NCBI GenBank assembly: GCA_002166865.1
Contig: NHTQ01000002.1
Coordinates: 620,001-684,000, forward strand
From: Rhodobacteraceae bacterium WFHF2C18
Lineage (GTDB): Bacteria; Pseudomonadota; Alphaproteobacteria; Rhodobacterales; Rhodobacteraceae
DNA: 64,000 bases
Reading direction: 5' to 3'
Shown piece by piece: positions 16,746 to 25,789 of this stretch. The notes below the pieces were generated by a model. It saw only the letters and a list, made by a program, of their open reading frames with translations. It was not told the DNA's origin and ran no database searches. A program made the position numbers and the translations under genes. Position 1 is the first letter of the stretch; each line of letters starts with the position of its first letter.

Positions 16746-19595
16746 TCATGGCGACAGGGCCTTGAAATCCTTCTTCAGGTTTCTCAGCAGAAGAAGGTAA
16801 TGGTCCTTCGAAATGAACTGGTTTTCCTTTGGCTGCGCGCGGGGGAACATCAAGGGCAGCAGTTCCTCCTCGGTTTCGGCATTGCCGTCCTCGTAGGACT
16901 TGTTTTGTCCGGACCGGCCGTCAGGGGCGATGCGCATTCCTTCGATCCCTTCCCAACGCGTGTCTTCGTGCATGTCGGCGACCGCCGCCTTGTCGCCTTC
17001 CGTCGGCACCCCCGGCTTGTGATCCAGACCGAAGGCGTGGCCCACCTCGTGAGCGATGGCCCCGTTGTTCGCGATACGCTGGACGCCCGTCAGCGCCTTG
17101 GTGAGGCTCATGCCGATGTAGGGCTGGGCGGCCTCGTTCGTCGGGTTGTCGGCTTCGTCGATGAGCGGGATTTCGGTGACGCCCAGGAGCTTGATCCACT
17201 CGAAGGGCATGAAGATCACAACAAGATCGAAGCGGTCATAGCTGTTGTTCCTGATCAGGTGATCCTGCACCGCGTTCATGAGTTCGGACCGCACCGCATC
17301 GCGTTTGCGGAGCTTTTCGGCCACCGCGGGAGGGGCCGCGAGAAAGTCATTGAAGGCTTTGAGCGTTTCCATCGTGTCGTCCGAGAAGGTCTCGGCCAGC
17401 ATCTCGAACTGGTAGATCTTCTCGATCGACGCGACGAGCCTTTCGTTGAGATCCGGGTCCGGCGGCGGGGCCGGGGCCTCGGACATCTCCACGGATTGCA
17501 CCGGGAAAAGCTGCTCCATGTAGCGTTCCGAGCGTGCCGCCGTCAGTGCGGCCTCGTTGAGAACGTCCCGAGGCACGAAATCGTACCATGGCCCGACGCG
17601 GGCGAAGACATAGCCGATATCGAGGTCGCGGTCGAGCGGATCCCACCGGATGTTCTCGTAGCCGGAGAATACGCGCGTCGGCCCGTCACAGTCGCGCACC
17701 GGCTCGACCTCGGTGCGAACGGTGCTCACTTCCTCGAACTCGGGGGTCCATCCGAAGAAATTGACGCTGTTTTCCGCCATGCGGCGCTCTTCGGGGGCGA
17801 AATCGTCCGGTCGTCGGACCGTCACGTCACGCTTCTCCGGGGCCAGCAGCGCGGCATCGACCGGGGCGCCGGGCCGCACGCGCAGATGCGCGGGGAAGGA
17901 CATGACCTGCCAGCCCGGCGCGATCTGGGGGTCGGCGCGCCATTTCGGATAGGCCCGGATCACCGTGGGTTTGCCGCGCACCAGTGGCGTGTCGGTCACG
18001 ACCTGGATCGTATCACTCTCGATGCCTTCGGCCTGCACGAGATGATCCGCCAGCCCCGCCTCCATGCCTTCGTTGTCGTTCAGGTCGACCATCGTGTCGA
18101 AGCCCCAGACACGGTCGACGGCCATCTGTTCGCCTTCCGCCCCTTGGATTCCGTTGGGTCCTGCACGAACTGTCACGCGATAGCGCACGCCGTCCCGCAG
18201 CGGGTCTTGCGGTGCGACGACCACGCTTTCGGCACCCGCAAGACGTACCCGGACGTGGACAGGGGCCATGACCGCGCCGCCCTGGCCGTTGGCAAGACCG
18301 GTTTCCAATGCCACAGCCTGCGATGTGACCGAGGCCGGATCGAGCGGGCGATCGAAGGTCAGGCGGATGCCGGGATTTTCCCATGGCACGTTCTGTTCGT
18401 CGCGCAGCGGCCGGTGCGAGACGAGGCGCAGTTCCGGCGCCGGCGCGGCGCCGCTGGTGGGCGCCTGCGCGATTTCCAGCGGGACGCGCGCATAGCCCAT
18501 GCTGCGCATGTTGGGGGCAGCGAACCGGCCTGTCACCTGAAGTGCCGCCTCTCCGTCGTCGCTGTCGATGTCGACACGGCCGGGCCCGCGTGAACTCCAC
18601 GTGCGCCGCTCGCGTTCGACCCGGGCGGTGCCGGAAAGGTCGAAGCGCCCGATCACCTTGGTATCCGTGATCCGCTCGATGTGAACCGTGCCCGCCAGGG
18701 TGCCGCCCCGCACCTGAGTTCGGGTTCCCGCCTGGCCCACGCCGTCCAGGTCGCAGTTCATGTCCCTGGCCTGCCGCCCCAGCGTCGCGTCGAGGGGAAC
18801 CGCCGCGCTTTCAAGCGTGGCCACGAAGGCCTCGCGCAAGGCGTGGCAGGTGCGCTTTTCCATCTCCTGTTCGCGGCGCTGCTGCTCGTCGCTGGGGGGT
18901 GGGTAGGGGCGCGGGCGGATCTGGCCCGTCCAGGCCGTGAAGAGATCGGCCGGATCACCGTCGCCGTCGCTTCCGACGGCCCGCGCCGGATAGCTTTCCC
19001 CGGCGCGCAGATCTCCGGGCCCGGCATTGGTGAGGGCGATGACCAGATGCGCACCGCTGTTGCGCGGCCATCCCCCCACACCGCCGTGCCGGTAGCTCAA
19101 TGGCTTGCCGAGGCCGCCGCCCTGATAGGAGATGATGTTGGGGCTGAACACCTCGAACACGGCGCGTCGCGTGCCGCCGCTGGCGGTGGGGATGTCGAGG
19201 TCTTCGCCGGACAGGCTTTCGATCATCTGAACCGTCCCCTGATCCAGGCCGGGCACCCCGTCGTTGCCACCAATGCGCTTGGCGGCAAGGTGGCGCGCGC
19301 AGGCGGCCCCGCCGGCGCTGACCCCGCCGGACAGGGAAAGGCTGGCCTGTCCCGGCATCAGGTCGGCATTGGCGCCGCCGGCGAAAGCCGCCGGGTTGAG
19401 GTTGCCGAAAACGTCCAGTGTTTGCGGCGGGTTGATCGCCTCCAGCATCCCGCCAACCGAACACAACGGCACCGGCGGCGGATCGTCAGGGCCGCAAGCG
19501 TCCTGCGCCCGGACGGGAAGCGCCGCCAGGCACAGGGCCGTCAGCACGGCAACCCGTCGCAGGAGCCGCCCGGTATGCCCGTTTCGCGGTGTCAC
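16746..19595 (-). CDS. Secreted metzincin-like metalloprotease with Ig-like (Big_5) domain
   Basis: A 949-residue exported protein. Residues 1-30 are a signal peptide (LTALCLAALPVRA then QD). Residues ~386-501 look like a bacterial Ig-like SbsA/Big_5 domain (IRLTFDRPLDPASVT, VRYRVTVRAG). Near the C-terminus, residues 849-859 read HEVGHAFGLDH, the HExGHxxGxxH zinc site of metzincins, and LLPLMFP about 55 residues later may be the Met-turn. It is therefore probably an active zinc protease working outside the cytoplasm. The long N-terminal and central regions are not recognised. Its start overlaps the stop of the upstream secreted-protein gene by four bases (ATGA), so the two are translated together and may function together. 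Confidence 0.8.
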   Translation of the reverse strand: MTPRNGHTGRLLRRVAVLTALCLAALPVRAQDACGPDDPPPVPLCSVGGMLEAINPPQTLDVFGNLNPAAFAGGANADLMPGQASLSLSGGVSAGGAACARHLAAKRIGGNDGVPGLDQGTVQMIESLSGEDLDIPTASGGTRRAVFEVFSPNIISYQGGGLGKPLSYRHGGVGGWPRNSGAHLVIALTNAGPGDLRAGESYPARAVGSDGDGDPADLFTAWTGQIRPRPYPPPSDEQQRREQEMEKRTCHALREAFVATLESAAVPLDATLGRQARDMNCDLDGVGQAGTRTQVRGGTLAGTVHIERITDTKVIGRFDLSGTARVERERRTWSSRGPGRVDIDSDDGEAALQVTGRFAAPNMRSMGYARVPLEIAQAPTSGAAPAPELRLVSHRPLRDEQNVPWENPGIRLTFDRPLDPASVTSQAVALETGLANGQGGAVMAPVHVRVRLAGAESVVVAPQDPLRDGVRYRVTVRAGPNGIQGAEGEQMAVDRVWGFDTMVDLNDNEGMEAGLADHLVQAEGIESDTIQVVTDTPLVRGKPTVIRAYPKWRADPQIAPGWQVMSFPAHLRVRPGAPVDAALLAPEKRDVTVRRPDDFAPEERRMAENSVNFFGWTPEFEEVSTVRTEVEPVRDCDGPTRVFSGYENIRWDPLDRDLDIGYVFARVGPWYDFVPRDVLNEAALTAARSERYMEQLFPVQSVEMSEAPAPPPDPDLNERLVASIEKIYQFEMLAETFSDDTMETLKAFNDFLAAPPAVAEKLRKRDAVRSELMNAVQDHLIRNNSYDRFDLVVIFMPFEWIKLLGVTEIPLIDEADNPTNEAAQPYIGMSLTKALTGVQRIANNGAIAHEVGHAFGLDHKPGVPTEGDKAAVADMHEDTRWEGIEGMRIAPDGRSGQNKSYEDGNAETEEELLPLMFPRAQPKENQFISKDHYLLLLRNLKKDFKALSP

Positions 19596-20272
19596 TGGTT
19601 GCCCATGTTCATCATGTTGCCGAAGTCGATCGGTTCGGCCGGCAGTTCGAAATCTCCGGCGGGGCCGGCGTCCTCCCCGACCTTCGTGACAAGAAAGCGA
19701 TCGCCGAAGGACAAGGCCGCCAGCCCGCGGGCCTCCAGTTCCAGCAGAAGGGGATTGGGCTCATCGTCGCTGATCTTGCGGATCAGGCGGATCTTGAGCG
19801 ACTGGTGTTCAAGCAGACGCGGATCATCGGTGAGGACGGCGGTGTCGGTCTGCGCGTTGCCGTCGCTCGCGGTCCATTCGACGTCGTAGACCTCGCCGGT
19901 GATCCCGGCGATCTCCCGGGTCTCGTCGATCTCGCGGATATCCTCGATGCGTTCGGGGAAGACGACGCCCGCGTTGTTCTTCGAAGGCTTCCCGCCCTGC
20001 GCGGCCCCGGGCATATCCTTCAGTTGCAGCAGGTCCATCACCATGAGCTGCCCGCCGGCCGTGGTGATCGAATAGACGGTATCATCGCGCAACAGCATAT
20101 ACGCATCGACCCCCTCGATATCCGTCCGCAGGGCCTTGCCCCTCCAGCGTTCCGTCATTTTCATCTGCCCCATGTCTCCGGCCGACGCGGTGAAGCTGAC
20201 CCGGCCTTCGGCATGGCCGGTCGCCGCGGTGACGAGGGCAGTCAGAAAGGCGGCGGTGACGTTACGGATCAT
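19592..20272 (-). CDS. Secreted protein of unknown function, coupled to metalloprotease
   Basis: A 226-residue protein with a signal peptide (MIRNVTAAFLTALVTAATGHA). The mature part alternates short beta strands (RVSFTASAG, QMKMTERWRG, AYMLLRDDTVYSITTAGGQLMVMDL), recalling periplasmic proteins with a LolA- or DUF4412-like beta fold, but I cannot name the family. The C-terminus is rich in Asn and Met (FGNMMNMGNQ). It precedes the metalloprotease and overlaps it by four bases, so it may be a chaperone, inhibitor or substrate. Confidence 0.7.
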   Translation of the reverse strand: MIRNVTAAFLTALVTAATGHAEGRVSFTASAGDMGQMKMTERWRGKALRTDIEGVDAYMLLRDDTVYSITTAGGQLMVMDLLQLKDMPGAAQGGKPSKNNAGVVFPERIEDIREIDETREIAGITGEVYDVEWTASDGNAQTDTAVLTDDPRLLEHQSLKIRLIRKISDDEPNPLLLELEARGLAALSFGDRFLVTKVGEDAGPAGDFELPAEPIDFGNMMNMGNQ

Positions 20273-20714
20273 GGTCGATCTCCCTTGGGGTTGTCTGATT
20301 ATGCAGATTCAGGGCGTGGGCTTGCTTCGTGGCCCCGTCCGCGCCATCCATCGAGAATCCCGGCGGGTTGTTCCCGGTGGACGGATATCGGGCTAACGGG
20401 GACAGACGTGCGTGTCATCGTCGGTCGGCAGGATCCGTGACATTGTCTTCGCGCTCCCGATCCGGGTGCTGCTCCCGAAAAGGTCATGAGGCACGCTTGA
20501 GCGGCACGATGTCAAGACCGAGCGCCCGGCACAGCCGTCACCAGGTGTCATGGAGCCAAGGATCGCGTTCTCGACCGTATGGCGGTTGGCGCAACATTTG
20601 CGGAGGGCGCCGCACTTCGCGTTGCCGCGGAGTCGGGGACGCGGTCAGAGACAGCCGGGCAGATCCGAGGGTCTCAGGGCGGCTCGCCCAGCACCCGCTC
20701 GCAGCGCACCAGGA
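20273..20714. other. Gap with no supported gene
   Basis: About 440 bases contain the promoter of the secreted-protein/protease pair at the left. Near 20480-20530 the minus strand reads a short peptide ending RLCRALGLDIVPLKRAS behind an in-frame stop, possibly the tail of a decayed gene. Nothing else is recognised. Confidence 0.35.
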
Positions 20715-21749
20715 TCATGGCGCGATCCCCAAGATGCTGATACCGCCCAGGACGAGCGCAGCCAGGAAGACCGTTTCGGCCACGATCAGCGCGATCGCAC
20801 CTCCGCCGACTCGGAACATGCTGCGCAGGTCGGTCTTCATACCGACGGCCGCTATGGCGGTCAGAAGTGCCCATGATGACACTTGGGCAAGCACGGCGCG
20901 TGCCGCCGGGGGGATCAGCCCCAACGAGTTCAGCGTCGCCAGGGCGAGAAAGCCGATCACGAAGGGCGGAACGATCGGCGGCCGTGCGTCGTCCTGCGCA
21001 CCGCCCGGCGCTTGCCACCACAGCGCGATCAGGACCACCACGGGAGCCAGTAACGACACCCGGATCAGTTTGACCAGCGTCGAGGTCTCCCCGGCCTGTT
21101 CGGAGATCGAAAAGCCCGCGCCGACGACCTGCGCGACATCGTGAACCGTTGCCCCGATGAAGGCGCCCGCCGTCACGTCATCGAAGCCCAGCACTTGGGT
21201 CAGAACCGGGTAAAGGATCATCGCGACGGTCGAAAGAACGGTGACCCCCAGCACCGTGAACAAGAGGTTGCGTTCCGAGCGCTCGTCCTTGGGCAGGACG
21301 GCGGCGATGGCCATGGCCGCGGACGCGCCGCAGATCGCGACCGCCCCGGCCGTAAGGATCGCGAAGCGCGGTCCCTGTCCGATGAGCCGGGCCAATGCGA
21401 CACCGAACAGGATCGTCGTGATCACCCCGGTCAGCAGCAGCCCGATCATCTCCCAGCCGAGCGCCATCAGCATCTCGGCGCTTATGCGCGCGCCGAGGAT
21501 CGCAACGCCGATGCGCAGAACCGTTCGCGCGGCGAAGCCGATCCCGGGGGTCGCCGTGGTCGAGTCGCTCAGGAAATTGAGCGCAATTCCGAACAGCAAA
21601 GCCATCAACATGGCCGGGGCGCCGTGGTGCTCGGCCACGAACTGCGCCGCGAGCGCGACAGTGAGCGCGATCATCACGCCGGGAAAGAGGTTCGCTGCGC
21701 GTCCGGCCACGTGTCGGCCGGACGCGGTCGAGAGCCAGTCGCGTGCCAT
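20715..21749 (-). CDS. YeiH/UPF0324-family membrane exporter (TauZ-type)
   Basis: A 344-residue membrane protein with about ten hydrophobic helices. It has the family marks AVAICGASAAMAIAAVLP and FIGATVHDVAQVVGAG of the YeiH/COG2855 family of putative sulfate or sulfite exporters. It starts six bases after the xsc stop, so it is the second gene of an xsc operon. Xsc releases sulfite from sulfoacetaldehyde, so export of sulfite or sulfate is a sensible role. From memory, TauZ in taurine-degrading Paracoccus belongs to the same family. The family call is firm; the transported ion is inferred from context. Confidence 0.85.
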   Translation of the reverse strand: MARDWLSTASGRHVAGRAANLFPGVMIALTVALAAQFVAEHHGAPAMLMALLFGIALNFLSDSTTATPGIGFAARTVLRIGVAILGARISAEMLMALGWEMIGLLLTGVITTILFGVALARLIGQGPRFAILTAGAVAICGASAAMAIAAVLPKDERSERNLLFTVLGVTVLSTVAMILYPVLTQVLGFDDVTAGAFIGATVHDVAQVVGAGFSISEQAGETSTLVKLIRVSLLAPVVVLIALWWQAPGGAQDDARPPIVPPFVIGFLALATLNSLGLIPPAARAVLAQVSSWALLTAIAAVGMKTDLRSMFRVGGGAIALIVAETVFLAALVLGGISILGIAP

Positions 21750-21755
21750 GCTGGC

Positions 21756-23534
21756 TCAGCTGTGGCTCTCTGCGGGCTGCGGCTCCTCGACGCCCGCCAC
21801 CTCAACGGGTTTCTTCATGGCGTCCCGGCGGAAGGGTTCGCCGAGTTCCTGGTTGATCATCGCCTCGATGAGGGTGGTCCGGCCGCGCTCCATCTGGTCG
21901 GCGATGGCAGTGTTCAGCGCCTCGGTCAGTTCCTCCATCGTGCGCGCCACCACCCCCTGGAGCCCGCAGGAGCGCGCAATGCCTGCATAGCTCACGCCCT
22001 CGTCAAGCTCGGTGCCCACGAAGTTGTCGTCGAACCACAGGGTGGAATTGCGCTTTTCCGCGCCCCATTGGTAGTTGCGGAAGACGATCTGCGTGATCGC
22101 CGGCCACTCGGCGCGCCCGATCGCCGTCAGTTCGTTGACCGCGATGCCGAAGGCGCCGTCGCCGGCGAAGCCCACCACCGGCACCTCCGGGCAGCCGATC
22201 TTGGCGCCCATGATCGCCGGCAGGCCGTAACCGCAGGGCCCGAACAGCCCCGGCGCCAGATATTTGCGCCCGGCCTCGAAACTGGGATAGGCGTTGCCGA
22301 TGGCGCAGTTGTTGCCAATGTCGGAGGAAATGATCGCCTCGCGCGGCAGCGCGGCCTGGATCGCGCGCCAGGCCATGCGCGGGCTCATCCAGTCGGGCTT
22401 GGCGTCGCGGGCGCGTTCGTTCCAGGTGGTGCCGGGGTCGTCGTCCTCGTGGTCCATGCTGGACAGCTGCTGCGCCCACCGGGACTTCGTCTCGGCGATG
22501 CGCGCCCGCCGCTCCGCCCGGCCCGCATCCCCGGCCGTGGGGGCGAGGCGCGACAGGATCCCGCCGGCCACCTTGGCCGCATCGCCGACGATGCCGACCG
22601 CCACCGGCTTGGTCAGTCCGATCCGGTCGGCATTGATGTCCACCTGGATCAGCCGGGCCTCCTGCGGCCAGTACTCCGTGCCGTATCCGGGCAGGGTGGA
22701 GAAGGGGTTCAGCCGCGTGCCCAGCGCCAGCACCACATCGGCGTCGCGGATCAGCTCCATGGCCGCCTTCGAGCCGTTGTAGCCCAGCGGGCCGGCGAAC
22801 AGCGGGTGCGAGCCGGGGAAGGCATCATTGTGCTGGTAGTTCACGCAGACCGGCGCATCCAGCCGCTCGGCAAGCGCCTTGCTGGCCTCGATCCCCCCGG
22901 GCGACAGTACCACGCCCGCCCCGTTCAGGATAACGGGGTTCGCCGCCTCCGACAGCAGCCGCGCGGCCTCGCCCACCGAGGTCTCGCCCCCCGGCGAGCG
23001 TTCCAGCGCGACTCCCTCGGGGATTTCGATGTCCACGACCTGTGTCCACATGTCCCGCGGAATGTTCACCTGGGCTGGCCCCGAAAGCCACCGGGCCTTG
23101 GCGATGACCCGCGCCAGCACCTCGGCGATGCGCGCGGGGTCGCGCACCTCTTCCTGGTAGGCCACCATGTCCTCGAACAGTTTCATCTGCTCGACTTCCT
23201 GGAAACCGCCCTGACCTATGGTCTTGTTCGCAGCTTGCGGCGTGACGACCAGAAGCGGCGTGTGGTTCCAGTAGGCGGTCTTCACCGCCGTCACGAAGTT
23301 GGTGATGCCGGGGCCGTTCTGCGCGATCATCATCGAGACCTCGCCGGTCGCGCGGCTGAAGCCGTCGGCCATCATGCCCGCGCTGCCCTCGTGCGCGCAG
23401 TCCCAGAATCGGATCCCGGCCTTGGGAAACAAATCGGAAATCGGCATCATGGCCGACCCGATGATGCCGAACGCGTGTTTGATTTTGTGCCTTTGCAGCG
23501 TCCTGACAAAGGCTTCCTCGGTGGTCATCCGCAT
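21756..23534 (-). CDS. xsc: Sulfoacetaldehyde acetyltransferase Xsc
   Basis: A 592-residue thiamine-diphosphate enzyme that converts sulfoacetaldehyde plus phosphate to acetyl phosphate and sulfite, the desulfonation step of taurine and other C2 sulfonate degradation. It has the N-terminal pyrimidine-binding domain (FWDCAHEGSAGMMADG with the catalytic Glu), a central domain (VILNGAGVVLSPGG) and the PP-binding motif GFAGDGAFGIAVNEL. Long stretches such as QNGPGITNFVTAVKTAYWNH are typical of Xsc rather than acetolactate synthase. The start is ATG 23534 with GGAG upstream; MRMTTEEAF matches the usual Xsc N-terminus. It is followed by the exporter gene and is divergent from a TRAP transporter. 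A pta gene, often adjacent, is not in the window. Confidence 0.93.
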   Translation of the reverse strand: MRMTTEEAFVRTLQRHKIKHAFGIIGSAMMPISDLFPKAGIRFWDCAHEGSAGMMADGFSRATGEVSMMIAQNGPGITNFVTAVKTAYWNHTPLLVVTPQAANKTIGQGGFQEVEQMKLFEDMVAYQEEVRDPARIAEVLARVIAKARWLSGPAQVNIPRDMWTQVVDIEIPEGVALERSPGGETSVGEAARLLSEAANPVILNGAGVVLSPGGIEASKALAERLDAPVCVNYQHNDAFPGSHPLFAGPLGYNGSKAAMELIRDADVVLALGTRLNPFSTLPGYGTEYWPQEARLIQVDINADRIGLTKPVAVGIVGDAAKVAGGILSRLAPTAGDAGRAERRARIAETKSRWAQQLSSMDHEDDDPGTTWNERARDAKPDWMSPRMAWRAIQAALPREAIISSDIGNNCAIGNAYPSFEAGRKYLAPGLFGPCGYGLPAIMGAKIGCPEVPVVGFAGDGAFGIAVNELTAIGRAEWPAITQIVFRNYQWGAEKRNSTLWFDDNFVGTELDEGVSYAGIARSCGLQGVVARTMEELTEALNTAIADQMERGRTTLIEAMINQELGEPFRRDAMKKPVEVAGVEEPQPAESHS

Positions 23535-23608
23535 TTCAAGAGTCTCCAGTGCAAACGGCTTTCACGATGTCCTGTCGCGCAGATTATGGACAAACGCGAC
23601 TGATCGGA

Positions 23609-23641
23609 TTAGGGCCAGTTCTTCCTTGGCAAGAAGTCCAG
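23609..23641 (-). promoter_or_regulatory. TauR-like direct repeats upstream of xsc
   Basis: On the minus strand CTGGACTTCT (23641-23632) and CTGGCCCTAA (23618-23609) form direct repeats 23 bp apart, 75-107 bp upstream of the xsc start. They match the CTGGACYTAA pattern I recall for the taurine regulator TauR at 8/10 and 9/10 positions. No tauR gene is in the window. Confidence 0.5.
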
Positions 23642-23981
23642 TTGTGACGGAAACGCCACCGGTTCAATGTCTTTAAATCTGATTCGGTGCTGGAATCATG
23701 TCACCCGAGACGGCGCGGCGCCCGCCGCACCATCCCATCCAGCATGTGCTTGCTCAATTCATGTGCAGATGTCGTCGGACCCTTGGCGGGACAGGGCAAA
23801 GGCCTCCGGCGAGGTCGGACTGGCCATATTGTTTAGCCAAACTGGTAATATGCCAACAAAAAATTTCTGCTCCAGTGGTGGCAGGGAAGACGTAATGGCG
23901 CTTGGCGGTGATACAACGGTCTTGGCGATCTTTTGCCGTGATATACGCCGAAGAGAACGCCGGGCAACAGGGGACGGACGA

Positions 23982-24497
23982 ATGGCGGTGCTGCGCGGGA
24001 TTGGAAGGACGATAAACGGTATCGCCGAACTCGCAGGCGTTATGGGCTGGCTTCTGGTGCTGTACTGCATGTGCTTCGGCGTCACGGATGTTTTCCTGCG
24101 GTACTGGCTGAACCAGCCCTCGCTGTGGATCGGCACGACCATCCAGGCAGCGATGGTGCTGATGGCCTGCGTCGGCGGTGTCTACGCCGTCAAGCACGAC
24201 GCCTTCGTCAAGCTCGACATTTTCTACGCCAACCGCTCACGGCGTGTGCAGGCCGTTCTGGACGTCATCACGGCCAGCTTCACGTTCCTCTTTCTCTACG
24301 TGCTCATCGTGCAGGGGATCGAGGCGGCGCAGCTGGCCTACATGCTGAACCAGACAACACCGACGGCGGTCCCGATCCCGCTGGGGCCGATCAAGTCCGC
24401 GATCCCGATCGCGGGCGTGCTGGTGTTGGTGGTCGTGCTCAAGAAGTTCGTCCACGACCTGTACGTCATCGTCACCGGCCGCCCTTGGGCGCCGTGA
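23982..24497 (+). CDS. TRAP transporter small membrane subunit (sulfonate locus)
   Basis: A 171-residue DctQ-type protein with four hydrophobic segments (MGWLLVLYCMCFGVTDVFL, AAMVLMACVGGVYAVKHD, ITASFTFLFLYVLIV, IPIAGVLVLVVVLKKFV). ATG 23982 is chosen because GGGGA lies upstream and the frame upstream does not look coding. It is the first gene of a Q-P-M TRAP operon divergent from xsc. The context makes a taurine (TauL-like) or another C2 sulfonate the likely cargo, but the family does not show this by itself. Confidence 0.85.
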   Translation: MAVLRGIGRTINGIAELAGVMGWLLVLYCMCFGVTDVFLRYWLNQPSLWIGTTIQAAMVLMACVGGVYAVKHDAFVKLDIFYANRSRRVQAVLDVITASFTFLFLYVLIVQGIEAAQLAYMLNQTTPTAVPIPLGPIKSAIPIAGVLVLVVVLKKFVHDLYVIVTGRPWAP

Positions 24498-24589
24498 CGG
24501 ACCGACCCGCGCGCACCGATACCGGGCGTGCCAACAACAAGACCGACAAGGCCGAAACGACCCAACCCCAACCGACAGAGGAGACTCCG

Positions 24590-25645
24590 ATGACACAGAG
24601 AACCGATGCAGCAAGGCTGGCAGGCCTCTCGGCGGCCGCGCTGAGCCTGTCCGTGAGCTTCGCCCACGCACAGGACCAGGGCCCGCCCGACGAGGTGACG
24701 AACTGGGTCTTCCAGCCGTGCTTCGACAACACGGATGCCGGCTGGGCCAACGGTGTCGTCCCGTGGATCGAGGCGGTGGAATCGGCCACCGAGGGCAGCG
24801 TCCAGATCGACCTGGAGCCGGCCGGCGCCCTGACCAGCGGGTCTGAGGCGTTCGGCGCCACCGTGGCCGGGCAGCTGGATGCGACCGCGTGCTGGGCCAC
24901 CGTCTATGGCGGCAACATGCCCGAGGGCATGCTGGCCTTCGGCATGGCCATGGGCGCCCAGAACGCCGAGCAGGCGTGGGAGGCCATGTGGGGCGATCCC
25001 GATTACAGGATCGGCGAGATCGTCCAGCAGGCGGCCAACGCGCGCAACCTGCAATGGGCCGGCTGGAGCAACCAGGGCCCGAACGCGATGTTCACGAAGT
25101 TCCGGGTGGACAGTCTTGAGGATCTCGCCGGCAAGAAGATGCGTGCGGGCGGCCCGCAGGCGATCTTCCATTCCACCATGGGCGGCTCGCCAGTCTCGAT
25201 GGACGCCGGCGACATCTACACCGCCATCAAGCTGGGCACGATCGAGGGCACCTACTGGGACACCGGCGGGGTCGATGACATGTCCTTCAACGAGGTGGTC
25301 GACTACGCCATCATGCCCGGCTGGAACCCGGCGCAGCACCAGGAGATCTTCATCAACCTGGATTCCTGGAACGCCCTGACGGAGTGGCAGCGTGACCAGA
25401 TCGAGGGCATCTTCAAGGAGGTCTACTTCAAGACCAGCGAGATGCACGCCGAGGGCGTCGAGGAAGCGCTGCAAAGCGTCAGGGACTCCGGCGGCGAGGT
25501 CATCACCCTCTCCGATGAAGAGATCGCCCGCATGCGCGAGGCCTCGGTCGAGGAGGTCTGGCCCCAGATCGCCGAGAAATCGGACCTGACGGCGAAAGGC
25601 GTGGATCTCTGGGTCAAGTATCTCGAGGAGAAGGGCCTCTACTGA
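24590..25645 (+). CDS. TRAP transporter substrate-binding protein (sulfonate locus)
   Basis: A 351-residue periplasmic binding protein with signal peptide at residues 1-27 (LSVSFAHA-QD). It belongs to the DctP/TakP-like TRAP binding proteins: RNLQWAGWSNQGPNAMFTKF and LAGKKMRAGGPQAIFHSTMG hold the conserved ligand-carboxylate region, and YTAIKLGTIEGTYWDTGG corresponds to the family's dimer or ligand helix. The start is ATG 24590 with AGAGGAG upstream. It lies between the Q and M subunit genes, an unusual order. The ligand is probably a sulfonate such as taurine or isethionate by proximity to xsc. Confidence 0.87.
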   Translation: MTQRTDAARLAGLSAAALSLSVSFAHAQDQGPPDEVTNWVFQPCFDNTDAGWANGVVPWIEAVESATEGSVQIDLEPAGALTSGSEAFGATVAGQLDATACWATVYGGNMPEGMLAFGMAMGAQNAEQAWEAMWGDPDYRIGEIVQQAANARNLQWAGWSNQGPNAMFTKFRVDSLEDLAGKKMRAGGPQAIFHSTMGGSPVSMDAGDIYTAIKLGTIEGTYWDTGGVDDMSFNEVVDYAIMPGWNPAQHQEIFINLDSWNALTEWQRDQIEGIFKEVYFKTSEMHAEGVEEALQSVRDSGGEVITLSDEEIARMREASVEEVWPQIAEKSDLTAKGVDLWVKYLEEKGLY

Positions 25646-25678
25646 GGTGCCAATTGCCCTGCGGGTGCCACCCCGCGC

Positions 25679-25709
25679 GACGCCGGCCTGTCCTAGGCGG
25701 GCCGGCGTC
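25679..25709. repeat. Hairpin between TRAP binding-protein and permease genes
   Basis: GACGCCGGCC (25679-25688) pairs perfectly with GGCCGGCGTC (25700-25709) across an 11-base loop, with no T tract behind. It starts 33 bases after the binding-protein stop. It probably stabilises the upstream mRNA and lowers permease expression. Confidence 0.65.
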
Positions 25710-25789
25710 ATCATGCCTGAATTATCAAACTCGCCACACGTGCCAGGCCCTCGGTCCGGCGCGTTGCACCTTAGAGGGGGAGAAAGCGC

